64,000 nt of DNA, from NCBI RefSeq assembly GCF_905475395.1, contig NC_058339.1, positions 87,492,520 to 87,556,519 of the forward strand. Direction: 5' to 3'. Every line of letters starts with the position of its first letter. The stretch's first letter is position 1. A program made the translations under genes and the position numbers. This document shows, piece by piece, positions 36,770-48,799 of this stretch. Source of the stretch: Chrysoperla carnea (taxonomy: Eukaryota; Arthropoda; Insecta; Neuroptera; Chrysopidae). The notes beneath the pieces were generated by a model. It was not told the origin of the DNA. It searched no databases and saw only the letters and a list, made by a program, of their open reading frames with translations.

Positions 36770-37315
36770 AACAAGTGAAAACAAACAATTGACTGAGTTA
36801 ATTGTTGAAATACCATACATAGTCAAGTCAGTGTTGATTTCTTTATCACATTACACATACAAACATGTGACACATACATAACTGATAATCAAGTATAGTA
36901 CATATTATAAAATTTCCGATAAATTGGCGCCGTCACGGGTAAACAGTGATGTTTACGAAAAAATGTTTCAAACAAAAGTTGTTTAATTTTTGATAAGGAA
37001 CATTTTTTTCATTTAAACTTTTGTTCTATCTCTAACGGTTTACAAGATGGGTCTTACGGACCCAAGACCCAATTGACTTATGATGCTCATTTACAAACTT
37101 GACCTCACTTTTTACGTCCTCGATATCTTTTTTCGTTTTTGAGTTATCGTGTCCACAAACGGACGTACGGACGGACGGACAACCGGAAATGGACTAATTA
37201 GGTGATTATATGAACACCTATGACAAAATTTTTTTCCTAGCATCATTATTTTTAAGCGTTACAAACTTGGGACTAAACTTAATATACTATGTATATTTCA
37301 TGTATACATGGTATA
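36770..37315 (-). mobile_element. DINE-1-like element, nearly full length
   Basis: About 545 bp, minus strand. The 3' side (read on plus) starts ACAAGTGAAAACAAACAATTG with a small hairpin, ACAATTGACTGAGTTAATTG. The middle carries the AAACCGTTAGAGATAGAACA block and the GACGGACGGACGGAC microsatellite. The 5' hairpin end is at 37,280-37,315. A short deletion removes part of the CAGCGTACTCAGGACG segment found in other copies. Confidence 0.7.
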
Positions 37316-37766
37316 ATGAGCTATCAACCTTGAAAATCTTTGTAATTTATTTCAATCACGTGTAGCTAATTGGCTTATAAGAATTGAATTGAAATAGCGA
37401 TATTACATAACCACTAACAATTATTGTAAAATGTAAAATTAATAATCAATTTTACGCTTATTGCAATTATTAAAATGCAACAACCTTGTGCATACAATAA
37501 ATTTAAAAAAAAATTTGATGAATAATCTGTAAAGAAGGTTACCAGAAGAAAATAATAGACTGATTATATAAACTGAAGAGGAAAATCACTAAAACCATTA
37601 CAAAAAAATCATTTATTGATTGCTAATAATGAAATTATTAGCTGTTTTATGATATTATTAATATTTTATGACCTTCATTCATTATTCATTATCATTCATT
37701 ATTTTAACATGTAGGTAATTGAGAATGAATAGTATCCGGGAAAAAGTTAGTTTTTCTTCGAATTTG

Positions 37767-38259
37767 ATGTAAAAAGTGATTCACAATGAATAACTTTTAT
37801 ATTAAAGTCATCAAGTATACCATGTAAAATATACAGAATGTTCGATTTACATCTAGGAATATAAATATCACGAGTATGATAGAGTACATGCGTTAAGCAA
37901 TGTCTAAGTAAGAGATATTATAGGTGTAATATAAAATTGCAAAAGTGACTTGTATCGTGGCTTATCTGTTGTAGTTCTATCTATTCAACTAAGAAACTCC
38001 CACTCTTCAAGCGTCTTACAACTATCTCAACGCATATCGAAGCTTCAACACATGTATATAATACCTGTCACATAGATGCATTGCCTAAGGCATGTATTCT
38101 GTCATACTCGTGATATTTATATACCTAGATGTAAATCGAACATTCTGTGATATGAAACCTCTGCAAAAACATAAATGTATAAAAAACCGTAGTTGTTTAA
38201 GAATCCTAATAAACTCAATTACGTCAGCCCAAAAAAGTTGTGAATCACTTTTTATATCA
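37767..38259. mobile_element. Foldback element with long inverted arms
   Basis: Left arm about 37,834-37,911 and right arm about 38,076-38,149 are nearly perfect inverted copies (CAGAATGTTCGATTTACATC and its complement), with a central loop of about 165 bp. Outer inverted similarity extends to AAAAAGTGATTCACAA at 37,771 and its complement near 38,250. The two overlapping open frames at 38,085-38,295 are products of the palindrome, not genes. Confidence 0.7.
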
Positions 38260-38376
38260 CGGCATATATCACATACATTATACATTACAGTTTAAATTTT
38301 CGACTTTCAATTTTCCATCCCACTAACTATTCAACGGCTGGCGCACTGCTGTAAAATATGATATATCACTGAAATA

Positions 38377-38698
38377 CAGTAGAATCTCGATAACTTAAAC
38401 CTCGGTAACATAAAAACCTCTGTTACTTCAAAAAATACTATGTTCCCTTCCCATCAGAGCCCAAAACCTCTATAACTTAAAAGACGCAACCTCTATAACT
38501 TAAATAAATAATCTCTGTATAGGCCCTCAGTAACTACATAGAAACATGTACATACCTCTATATTAACTAGGGTACATAGAAACATGTACATACTTCTATA
38601 TTAACCTTTACCTAACATAGACACTTGATAACTTAAAACCTCTATAACTTAAAATATTTTGTGTTTCCCTTGGACTTTAACTTATCGAGATTCTACTG
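38377..38698. mobile_element. pogo-like MITE, 322 bp
   Basis: Terminal inverted repeats CAGTAGAATCTCGATAA(C/G)TT, about 23 bp with one mismatch, flanked by TA on both sides (38,375-38,376 and 38,699-38,700). The interior repeats ACCTCTATAACTTAAAA several times, plus a 40-bp internal duplication (ACATAGAAACATGTACATAC). No coding sequence; mobilisation in trans by a pogo-type transposase is inferred. Confidence 0.85.
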
Positions 38699-38721
38699 TA
38701 TAATATATCTGTGAACACTAT

Positions 38722-39026
38722 TCATAGATTATGTCACGTATTCCGAAATCGTGCCATTTATAACCAAGAATTTCACTTTTTAGCACAAAAGCAGCAGACT
38801 AAGTATTTATGCCAAAAAAATTAAATTCTTAGCCAATAATGGCACGATTTTCAGAATTCGTGACATAATCCGTTAATCTGACATCAAATTCGTATTTAAC
38901 GACCAAAAATACTTCTGAGATAACAGTTTGGACGATAAATACTTAATTTTCCGTTTTTGTGCCAAAAAGTGAAATTTATTCGGATAAAAATGGCACGATT
39001 TTTGAGATACGTGATCTAATTTGTGT
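38722..39026. repeat. Inverted repeat, ~90-bp arms with an extra half copy
   Basis: The arm at about 38,722-38,814 (ATGTCACGTATTCCGAAATC, GTGCCATTTAT...) is inverted at about 38,937-39,026 (TGGCACGATTTTTGAGATAC). A half-length inverted copy of the outer part lies between them (38,836-38,868: AATAATGGCACGATTTTCAG). It looks like a decayed palindromic mobile element or a folded duplication. Confidence 0.55.
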
Positions 39027-39769
39027 TCAGCGGACATCGGATTCGTATTCAGCGATCAAAAATAGGTATTTATTAGCAAATTAGATTACAATTTTAAGCC
39101 AAAAGAAGCATTTTAAAAAATTTTGGGCTGCATATGCAGCGCCGCTGAAGCCATATGCCCCAAGTTATTTGTAATAACTTTGTCAATATTGTTTTTTTTT
39201 TTTTTGTAAAACCATAAAAATAAATAATGCTAATGTTTCATTGGTTATAAATTTGTAGAATGCGTTTTGCGTCAGTGATAATTCTATTGTAGTAATACAT
39301 TAACATTATTTTATTGACATAGGTAAATAAAGAATTAATTGAAGGCTATTTTTTATAAAATAAAAATATAAAAAATGAAAATAAAATGACAGTTATTAAT
39401 TTTATACATGAAATAATATTATTTTATATTTAAAGTTTTTCGAAATTTTCACAAAACAATTGAAATTAAAAATATATACACATTTTATTTTATTATTTTT
39501 GTGTCTATAAAACTTCCTCTTTTACACAACAATAGCGTAATTAGATGAATAATTTATTGATACGTCGGAGTAAAGATTGTCAAATCGGTAATAAAAAAGA
39601 TGCAATTTTCTTTGATCTTGTATACGAAAATGTCTATGCTTTTATTTTATTACATCCTTGAGCGAAAAAAAAAAAAATACAATCGACATTAAAAAAGTAA
39701 ACAACGGTCAATGGCACTCAGCCTTGCGGAGAACATGAAAGAAACACTATTGAAACATACCAAGTTTAT

Positions 39770-40320
39770 TATACCATGTATATATAAAATAAACATAGTA
39801 TATTAAGTTTCGTCCCAAGTTTGTAACGCTTAAAAATAATGATGCTAGGAAAAAATTTTTGTCATAGGTGTTCATAAAATCACCTAATTAGTCCATTTCC
39901 GGTTGTCCGTCCGTCTGTGGACACGATAACGCAAAAACGAAAAAAGATATCGAGCTGAAATTTTTACAGCGTACTCAGGACGTAAAAAGTGAAGTCAAGT
40001 TCGTAAATGAGCATCATAGGTCAATTGCGTCTTGGGTCCGTAGGACCTATCTTGTAAACCGTTAGAGATAGAACAAAAGTTTAAATGAAGAAAATGTTCC
40101 TTATCAAATTAAACAACTTTTGTTTGAAACATTTTTTCGTAAACATCACTGTTTACCCGTGAGGGCGCCAATTAGGCGGAAATTTTATAATATGTACTAT
40201 ACTTGATTATCAGTTATGTATGTGTCATATGTTTGTATGTGTAATGTGATAAAGAAATCAACACTGACTATGCATGGTATTTCAACAATTAACTCAGTCA
40301 ATTGTTTGTTTTCACTTGTT
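39770..40320 (+). mobile_element. DINE-1-like element, full length
   Basis: The clearest plus-strand copy: 5' hairpin end ATACCATGTATATATAAAAT, GTTGTCCGTCCGTCTGTGGA block, AAACCGTTAGAGATAGAACA block, AAACATCACTGTTTACCCGT, and the 3' hairpin (CAACAATTAACTCAGTCAAT then TGTTTG) about 12 nt before the terminal CACTTGTT. Subterminal 3' hairpins are usual in Helitron-related elements. Confidence 0.75.
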
Positions 40321-42407
40321 ATTAATTAAAAACAACATTTGAACATGTTCCAAAGTTCCAATAATATTTCATTTATGTTACATAAAGATGAATCAATATT
40401 TAAATTTCTTTAAAAATGTTGTTTACCAAAGAATTCTTTTATTTAAATGAATTAGTTTTGTTATTCACAAAAAAACAATATTATTTGTGTCCAAAGTCAA
40501 ATCAATACACATATATTCTGCCTATTGTTTGACGGACATATGATGGTCATTCTATGCGATAAATAAAATTCTAATGACGTCAATACACAGAATATTATAT
40601 CGTGACATGATGTTTATTATGTCGTTTACAATATTGGAGGCATGTGATGATCGAGCCCCTCAACAAAATATATCAAAATACATGAATAAAAATATCATTC
40701 CATTCGTTAAATTTTTATTGAAATGTTATCTTAGTGGCGTCTATTATTATTTTTATAGTGAAATGTTGTGGTTATTTGTATACGATTTTTATGTATTTAT
40801 GGATCAAAGAAAGGAGCACGAAGTACAATCACTAAATAACGTTCCAGATGATTGAAAATTAAATTAAATATAAAAGCCCTCACAGTTAATGCTCTAACAT
40901 TTGACGTGAAAGTAACAAATTTTGTACAGTGGGCTATTAAAAACAAACATGATACATACATGAAGTAACATTTTCATTTGTGGATATGAAACTAATTAAA
41001 ATAATTCACATAGGTCAGTAATCCAAATCATTACAAAGATTATTACTTTATATTCAATATTATTATATACCGTATGTTTCATGAAAACTTATCCGTATTT
41101 GTTAAAAGTAGTTTTGCACTAAATATTCCAAAGAAGAAAATTTTTACTGAATGTGTCATTTTTAGGGTTCCGTATCGAAATAATAAATTTAAATCTTTAT
41201 AATTTTAACAGAACCACCTGCATAGATAATAAATATTTATATTATACTATAAATACTATATTATATATATATAAACTTTATTAAATTATTTATAATTTAC
41301 ATTTCAAAAGAAATTTTCGTTATTTGGTTTATTTATCGAGCATAGACAAATTGCTTAGAAATAAGCAAAGCCTACTCTAAACATTTTCTACAGAAAATAC
41401 ACTTTTCTGTAGAAGAGTTTATATTTTACATATAACGTTTTTGTAACAGTCATTGCCTATTCTTTTTAATTTAAAAATTATCTACTGTAGTGACATCCAA
41501 TGAATCGAGTAATTATTTTTCGGAGCTCATATAGCTCATATGATAAAACATGTTGGAATTAGTTGTCTATGACCACCTGTCCCTATGAAAGGTGAATATT
41601 TCTCACAAGATATACACATGTCGATTATATATATATTAAGCATGAACTGAGATTGTGTTCTATTATAAAGAGACTTTGTATTAAAATTTCAGTGAACACT
41701 ATGTAATAATTTGTGCGAGGAATTTGAATTATATATAACAGATATTTGTTTTAAAATATGTGATCAATTAGATTGACAACAAGTCAAAATTAGTTTATTT
41801 GGCCAAGTCAATTGAAATGCTTGCCAAAATAACTTAAACAGTTTTTGTTTTTACTTGTGCATATTGATCGACGTACGAATTTATTGATAGTAATTGCAAT
41901 ATCTGACTGAATTTGAATAGCAACAGTATTAAGATTGGGATGTCCTCAAGGGCATACTCCCGGATGTTGGATGAAAAACAAACAACTTCCGATTTAATGA
42001 TTTAGTAAATCTATTTTTGAACAATAAATTGACACGTACAAAATGATTTTAAACTTCATAAAAAGAGTCATAACTCACGGAGAGATTGGTTACTATCGAA
42101 TGTTGAGCTGTTTTAAAATAAACCGATTTCTCATCGGTTTTTGTGTACTCTATCTCTGATCCTACCTACCCTCATACTAATTATTCGTGTTTTAAAATGA
42201 CATAATTCATTCGTTTCATTTATGGAAATTAACAATAGATTGTATATTTTAATTAAAAAGGATATTAATTAATTGAATTTGATTTAAACGTGTCAAATGC
42301 AAATAATTTTTTATTTATTAATAATTTTTATCATTGATAAATGTTTATTGTTTTCATTATTTTAAGAGCACATAATTAGTGTCGTCAAGTGGAATATTGT
42401 AGAAAAA
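40321..42407. other. Intergenic DNA, no supported gene
   Basis: A 93-codon ATG-initiated frame (40,574-40,855, plus) is the longest here. It lacks motifs and I treat it as background. Otherwise AT-rich without recognised repeats. Confidence 0.4.
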
Positions 42408-42916
42408 ACAAGTGAAAACAAACAATTGACTGAGTTAATTGTTGAAATACCATGCATAGTCAGTGTTGATTTCTTTATCACATAACACATACAAACATGT
42501 GACACATACATAACTGATAATCAAGTATAGTACATATTATAAAATTTCCGCCTAATTGGCGCCCCTAATTTTTGATAAGGAACATTTTTTACATTTAAAC
42601 TTTTGTTCTATCTCTAACGGTTTACAAGATGGGTCCTACGGACCCAAGATCCAATTGACCTATGATGCTCATTTACGAACTTGACCTCACTTTTTACGCC
42701 CTGAGTACGCTGTAAAAATTTCAGCTTGATATCTTTTTTCGTTTTTGAGTTATCGTGTCCACAGACGGACGGACGGACGGACAACCGGAAATGGACTAAT
42801 TAGATGAATTTATGAACACCTATGACAAAATTTTTTTCCTAGCATCATTATTTTTAAGCGTTACAAACTTGGGATTAAACTTAATATACTATGTATATTT
42901 CATATATACATGGTAT
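42408..42916 (-). mobile_element. DINE-1-like element with internal deletion
   Basis: A minus-strand copy with both ends. Relative to the 36.8-kb copy it lacks about 60 bp around the GTAAACAGTGATGTTTACG segment (after TTGGCGCC). It retains the CAGCGTACTCAGGGCG segment. Confidence 0.75.
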
Positions 42917-45900
42917 ATAAAAATTATGTGAAAGCCATTTTCCTAGTCATATACTAAAACTATATTATATTCGTAGCTTTGATCACCCGTAGTTCGGAAA
43001 CTACTCTTAAATTTTTGTGGTCTTGAGAGTTTTTGATCAGAATGATCGAAAGAACATTTTAGGATGAGTTAAAAAAAGATTTTCCTATCTAATCTTGCGA
43101 GGTCCTTAATTTTATTGTGATGGCGTTTAACCAACTGAGCCTCTAGGATTGATAAAAGAAAAAGCACAATTTTCCTTAACGAATATGTCCTTTTTCGCTG
43201 TACTAGTTTACTTAGACTTACTGAATGTCACTAGTGTAGTGGTAGTCAGTCGACGGTCATGTATTACATGGATGGATGTGCTGTGTTTCTGGTCTTTATT
43301 GAATGATAATAATAAAAAGGTCAAGTACATAACTAACGGTACATTACATTCAATAGTTAGTTCACTTCAGATAATCCTTTGCACTTAAAATTGCAAGTTA
43401 TTTATTATGATAATGCGATCAAAACTAGTTTAAACTAGTTTTCTTTTTTCAAAAAAATTTTATTGATTTTTGATTAGTAATTAATCATCTTATTTTTCAA
43501 CTATAAAAGTTTTAGATGCATTTCTAAATTTATCATTATTTCCCTGAAAATTAGTAAATATTTCATAGAGAAGACAGAAATGAAGAAAAATAGGACTCCC
43601 GAGAGATCCGAGGCATTCAGCAACTGCATAAATGAAGTGTACAATATCCATTTTGGACCATCTCGCTTGCGCAAGCCGTAATAACTATAGCAGGACGAAC
43701 TAAAATGTCCCAGAACAAATAGATGGTGACAACTGATCACAACTGGTTGATTGGTCACACTTGGTCACAACTGATTGATTTAATTGTGTCGCTGATGTGA
43801 AACAAGTACAAATAATCATGAAATCTTTTTTCATTTTTCACCTGTTAAAGCTTGCAGAACAGTGCTTGTTAGGGTTCTAAGTCGACGTTATCTCTGGCCT
43901 TGACATCAGAAAACATATTCTTCTTTAATTGGCGAGTTTTCTCATAAGATTTAGATGTAATGGATTTGCTTGCGACATTACTCATTTATTACCAGGGCCA
44001 GTTAAGGCCAATACTGCGGTTAGTTTAAAGCAGAATGGATTAAAAAGGTCTATTTTGAGCTTTGGAAAACCCTTCTAGAGCTCAGAAAACCAAAAAAATT
44101 TCATAGTAATAATAGAATCAATTGAAAAACATTAAAAATGTGTAGAGATGTGATAGATGCTTTCATAAACTTGTACACGGGATTCCACATAACGCAATGG
44201 CATTAAATTGCTCTTTTCACTTTCATTTTCATCTATAAACTGTGATTTCTCTTTTTTTTTTTTGGCTAAATAAATTTCAAATAGTTTCAAATTTAATGAA
44301 TATAGATATATCGTAGGCGTTTATACAGAAACTCTAAACTAGAGCCCCTATATTGCTGAGGGGAGGAGGTGTGATTGATTCAAATAAGATCAATTGGAAT
44401 AATAAAAGGCAATTGAATCTCAAAATCTTCGAGGTATAACAATGAATTTATAAATTATAAATTTATAAATCATTTATCTATAAAAATAGGTTTCGAAATA
44501 GTACCTATAAATAAAATAAAACAAAAAGTTGCACAAAAGGTAACAGAATTAATTATATCCTGAAGAATCGAGAAAAACACAAAATTGTTTTTGACAGATA
44601 ATCAATAAAAAAAATTAAATTTCATAATGACATTTCTTGTAAATAGTAAACCTGAAAATATTTCATAATATAATCAATCATGACTCTTTTTTTAGTGATA
44701 AAAATCAGAAAATGTTTTATACCACAATATTCTATCATGTTCGATTAACTTTCACCTGTATCTAAACAATAAAACATAATAAGTGTTCATGTTTTTTATA
44801 TAAAACAAAACAACATCAATAATCCTACCTTTTAAAACAAATCAGCTGTGAAGAGTACAACGTTGCCAAGTTACTTACATTTGTAACAAAGATTGTACAC
44901 TAGAGCGCAGGATAGATCGATGCACAAAGAATTAAAACACACCCACTCCAAATTTTTTTTTATTCATCTATTTCTCCAAAAACGATAATAATAATCAAAA
45001 TAAAAAATATACAAATAATCACTTAGAATATGATAATGTTTATACAAAATTATAGACACCAAAAAAATAAAATTATAAAAATAAAAAAACAATTACAAAA
45101 GGGAATTACATAAAATTATCGTTTTTCTGTACATCCAGATTTGATTGTAAAATAAAAATGATATTTCTGTATAATTCTATAAAATAAAAGCAAATATTTG
45201 ATGAATAATTGATTAATGAGTTTTTTTTTATAAAAAAAATTCGAGCATCGCTTTCATTTAATAATAAACATCCACCTTCTCAGGTTGTCTGCTGCTAACT
45301 GATTATAAATGTTGTATTTGACTGATAAGTGCGCATGTCTATTTATACGTTTTATTTCCTTGACCCTCTCCAATAATTTTGAATACAACTTCTTTACGAC
45401 TTTCTATATTCTCAATAATTTTGTATGGTTTGTATGTGACTATGAGATCCATATGAAAAAGATTTTAGTATTCTATTGTGTTTCAATGAGACCGTAAAAT
45501 ATACGGATATTAATTTTCTAATTCGAACACTTGTAGAGAACGATGTTTTTAAGCTTATTTAAGGATACTGTGAAGTATAAGAAAATTTCAAGATGCGAGA
45601 GTTATTAATCAATACTATTTCACAGGCGTACGATAAATTCATTCCAAGTCTCACTTTTTATATAAAATTGAAAGATTGTATCTGTGAGTTATGACATGAA
45701 GTTTAAATTAGTCTGACAATCAATACGGCATTGTATTTTATTTTTATAGCCGGATAAACTTTGTACGCGTGTCTCTAATTCCCTTTCACGATATAAAATT
45801 ATTGGCAGAGAAATATTTTTTATAAAATTGAAAAGAATCAAAGGTTGTTATGTGACACTGAAATTTTCGAGGCAATGCTAAATTTATTCTATTAAAAGCA

Positions 45901-46466
45901 TTGAAAAACATGCTTTTTGTTACGAAAATGTATTATAAGTGCCTTATTTCTTGAAGAGTAATAGCTTGAAAACTTAGAATTACAATGTGCAAAATTTCTT
46001 TTGGTGATTCATGGAGAAAGCAAGAGTCAAATTTGAGATCGCGACCCTAACCTTATTCCGAAGATGCGAATTATTTCTAAATAATTAGAATTTCACTTCA
46101 GAACTACAATAGATAATTGAATTTAAGTAAGTAATAATACTCTAAATCTCTGCTGAAAATTGTCAAGTAGTGTACCTTCAAATAAATTTTCATAGAAACC
46201 AACCATAATTGAAATCAAAGTCACTACAGTATTATTACCAAAATAACCGCCAAATGGGACATAACCATTGCAAACCTACCGATGAAATCAGCCGCAAACC
46301 ACGCAACAAGGAAAGACAGGTTTTCCACAAAGAAAGAGAAAAACTATGGACCCATAAAAAACTTACTTTGAAAGAAAGAAGAAGTAAATAATAGCATGAA
46401 ATCCAGAACTACTGGTCTATTAGCTATTAAAGGTCAAAATAAAGATTAAACAACATTTGATATACT
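42917..46466. other. Intergenic DNA upstream of the genic region
   Basis: No gene is supported. Frames at 43,149-43,388, 43,501-43,758 and 45,309-45,497 have no motifs. The sequence is AT-rich and shows no further repeat termini that I recognise. Confidence 0.45.
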
Positions 46467-46472
46467 TTTATT
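46467..46472 (-). promoter_or_regulatory. Polyadenylation signal of COX20
   Basis: AATAAA on the minus strand (TTTATT on plus), 66 bases beyond the COX20 stop codon, which implies a very short 3' UTR. Confidence 0.6.
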
Positions 46473-46537
46473 AATATTTAAAATAAATACTTCAAAATAT
46501 TTCTACATGGTACTAAGTATCAAACTTTATATCACAT

Positions 46538-47243
46538 TTAAGCTTCTTTTATTTCTGGGTCCAATTTGGTTCCTTCAAACAATGCTTTATTTCGCATAGC
46601 TGGTTGAAGTTGCGTTACAGCAAATTTATCCAGAGACCATCGATAACGGCAATACATCCAATAACTTAAAGTTGTAACTGCAAACCCACTGAATCCTACA
46701 TGTGTAGACAATCGTGGTTTACTGGTTATCATAAATGACATTAATCCAATACCAAATCCACCTCCCATACCATAAAGAAAGCTACTACGAAAACATGGTA
46801 TTTTGGACACATCTCGTCCAAACAAGTAGAGACTCTGAGAAAAGTTTATAAAAATTAATAACATTTATTTCGTAAGTGTATATTTAGTTATTTTCATTTG
46901 ACTAACAAATTGTAAAATGCCAGATTAGCATTCAATTAATATCACTTTTCAAGACAAAATTATTGCTCAAAATCCTCAAATGAATAGCAAAATGATATTG
47001 AATTTTTAAGTGTGACTCTGGCATTAGATTTGAAACGCTTGATTGATCGTGTTACTTCTAAAACGTAATTATTCACATTTGATAGATGGATAATGGATAT
47101 TGAAAATCAACTAGATACTAGATTATTTAAAAATGCCCTTTCTTTGAAAAATTTAGCAAGCAAAATGAAAACAAAATGAATCATGGCATAAAAAAATCTT
47201 TAAAAATAAAATATTTTACCTTGCTATTGTCTGTCTCATCCAT
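46538..47243 (-). CDS. COX20: Cytochrome c oxidase assembly protein COX20 (FAM36A)
   Basis: Two coding exons on minus: 47,243-47,220 (8 codons) and 46,834-46,538 (98 codons plus TAA), joined in phase 0 through AAG|GTAAAA and CTCAG|AGT, giving 106 residues; human COX20 is slightly longer (118). COX20 is an inner-membrane chaperone that stabilises newly made COX2 and hands it to the copper-delivery factors. Family marks visible: G-R-D-V-S-K-I-P-C-F-R-S-S near the start; two hydrophobic segments (about residues 28-45 and 55-75) enclosing T-S-K-P-R; the C-R-Y-R-W motif; and the C-terminal L-F-E-G-T-K-L-D-P-E signature. The ATG is in a good context (AAAATGG). A longer unspliced frame into the intron is excluded because the splice sites fit the family alignment. 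The gene is compact, with an intron of 385 bp, and diverges from the ninein-like gene. Confidence 0.9.
47220..47243 (-). CDS. COX20: COX20 coding exon 1
   Basis: Encodes M-D-E-T-D-N-S-K and ends in AAG|GTAAAA. Too short to be found by an ORF search. It is supported by phase agreement with exon 2 and by the ATG context; COX20 proteins normally begin with a short, poorly conserved acidic N-terminus. Confidence 0.75.
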
Positions 47244-47249
47244 TTTGAC

Positions 47250-47258
47250 TTAACTCAT
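47250..47258 (-). promoter_or_regulatory. Minimal uORF in COX20 leader
   Basis: ATG AGT TAA on the minus strand, six bases upstream of the COX20 start. If included in the transcript it would be a two-codon upstream reading frame that could lower or delay initiation. The transcript start is not known, so this is inference. Confidence 0.35.
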
Positions 47259-48486
47259 GTATTTTTTTTAACAGCAAAGAATAACACCACTGCATTAAAA
47301 CATAATATTCACTGACAAATCCATAGATGCCACTAACGTCGCGTCGACTTTCAGAGACGTTTGACGTTTGACATAACTGTAAATTACATTATATTAAATT
47401 ATTACAAGCAAATTCAGTTCGAGTTCAATTATTTTCAATCAAAATAATTAAAAAAATTTAGTTTAATTAAAAAAAGCTTCATGTTTTAAATAAAGTTTGT
47501 TGAAAAGTATTGTACACCAAGTGAGTAACTTCTTTTTAATGTCTTCATGTTGTCATGGTATTTTGATAACATCATTTTACTTTAAAATTAATGTTAATAA
47601 AATTGATTACATCAAAACATATACAATCGAATACATTAACAAGGCTTGTAACAAAGAACCGCTATGTTATTTGATTAATGCATTAAACTAGTGCAAACTA
47701 ATTAACGGATTCTGTTTAGTTTATTTTTAATATATCGACAAATAAAAATGTCGACTACTTTGTTAAACAAGCCATGTTTTATTCTAAATATGGTAACAAA
47801 TAATTTTTCTTAATTTATTAATGAATTAAAATGCATTATAATTGTTTGGCCTATTTTTTTTTAATTGAAAGACAAAAAATTTACATGATTAAAATAATTA
47901 ATTTTCTGGGCCTAGTAAATTTTTGGAAAATGACATAGCAAAAAAATTAAAACTTATTAAATTTTTCTCAAAGGTGTAGTCTTTTTTTGTGGGGAAAATT
48001 CATAGGAATTTTTGGAAAATGAAAAATAATTTGTTTCGGTTGAGTGAAAATGAAATAAAATCTGTGTGAATTATATGATTTATAATATTCAAACAATGGA
48101 CTAATTTTATAATAAAATGTTAAACCAAGGTTATTATGAGATGAAAGTAGAAGCATTTGATATTTTAAGTTATTTAACATGACCTTAACGTGTTTAAATG
48201 CTATTTAATAAATTGTAAAATAAAGATCTTAAGTATTTATTTTCATTTATTTAATTAAAATTATAAGCTATCATTAAAATTGACAATGGTTTGTTGGGTT
48301 AAATGAACAAACCATTAATTTTAATGAAATTAATAAGCACATAAGTTATAGTGAGTATAGTCTTCACGTCTTACTTTTTAACTTTTCAAAAAATAATAAA
48401 TATCAAACCGGTCTGTTATGCAATATGAATGCTAACTTAAAGTTTTAAAAATAGCATACTCTAGCCATCTAGGGGAGATTATTATG
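47259..48486. other. Intergenic DNA between divergent genes
   Basis: Should contain the COX20 promoter on its left side, where ACGTCGCGTCGAC at about 47,336-47,348 is a GC-rich CRE-like patch in AT-rich DNA. Frames at 47,497-47,691 (plus) and 47,968-48,180 (minus) show no motifs. Confidence 0.4.
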
Positions 48487-48494
48487 GTTTCCTT

Positions 48495-48791
48495 TAAGGA
48501 TGGGCGATTCTTTCAAAAGATTCGATTCTTGAATCGACTCGATTCACTTAAAAATCAACTACAAAGGATCGATCTTAAAAATCGTAAAAATTGAAGAAAA
48601 AAAAGATATGTCTGAAATCAAAGGTTTTTTTTTACTATTATATTTTGCCCTACATTTTTTAAATTAATTAACAGTATTATATAAAAACAACGTAAAAAAT
48701 AGTCATTTTGCGCAATCGCAGATTTTCGAATTAGCCTATAGGCGCCGTAAGTCACACATGTAAAGTCATAAAGAATCAATAAACATCCCTA
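48495..48791. mobile_element. hAT-type MITE, 297 bp
   Basis: The ends TAAGGATG and, on the opposite strand, TAGGGATG are short inverted repeats flanked by perfect 8-bp direct repeats GTTTCCTT (48,487-48,494 and 48,792-48,799), the hAT target-duplication length. Subterminal GATTCGATTC-type repeats are typical of insect hAT MITEs. No coding sequence. It sits about 670 bp upstream of the first visible ninein-like exon. Confidence 0.85.
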
Positions 48792-48799
48792 GTTTCCTT

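Noticed and set aside
38085..38295. Overlapping frames on both strands
   Set aside because: They lie in the right arm of the foldback and mirror each other.
40574..40855. 93-codon ATG-initiated plus-strand frame
   Set aside because: No motif or family resemblance, aromatic-rich AT-driven composition, and a length expected by chance in 64 kb of AT-rich DNA read in six frames. Transcript data would be needed to revive it.
46209..46391. 60-codon Lys/Arg-rich frame next to COX20
   Set aside because: Low complexity, no motifs and no splice context; probably intergenic.
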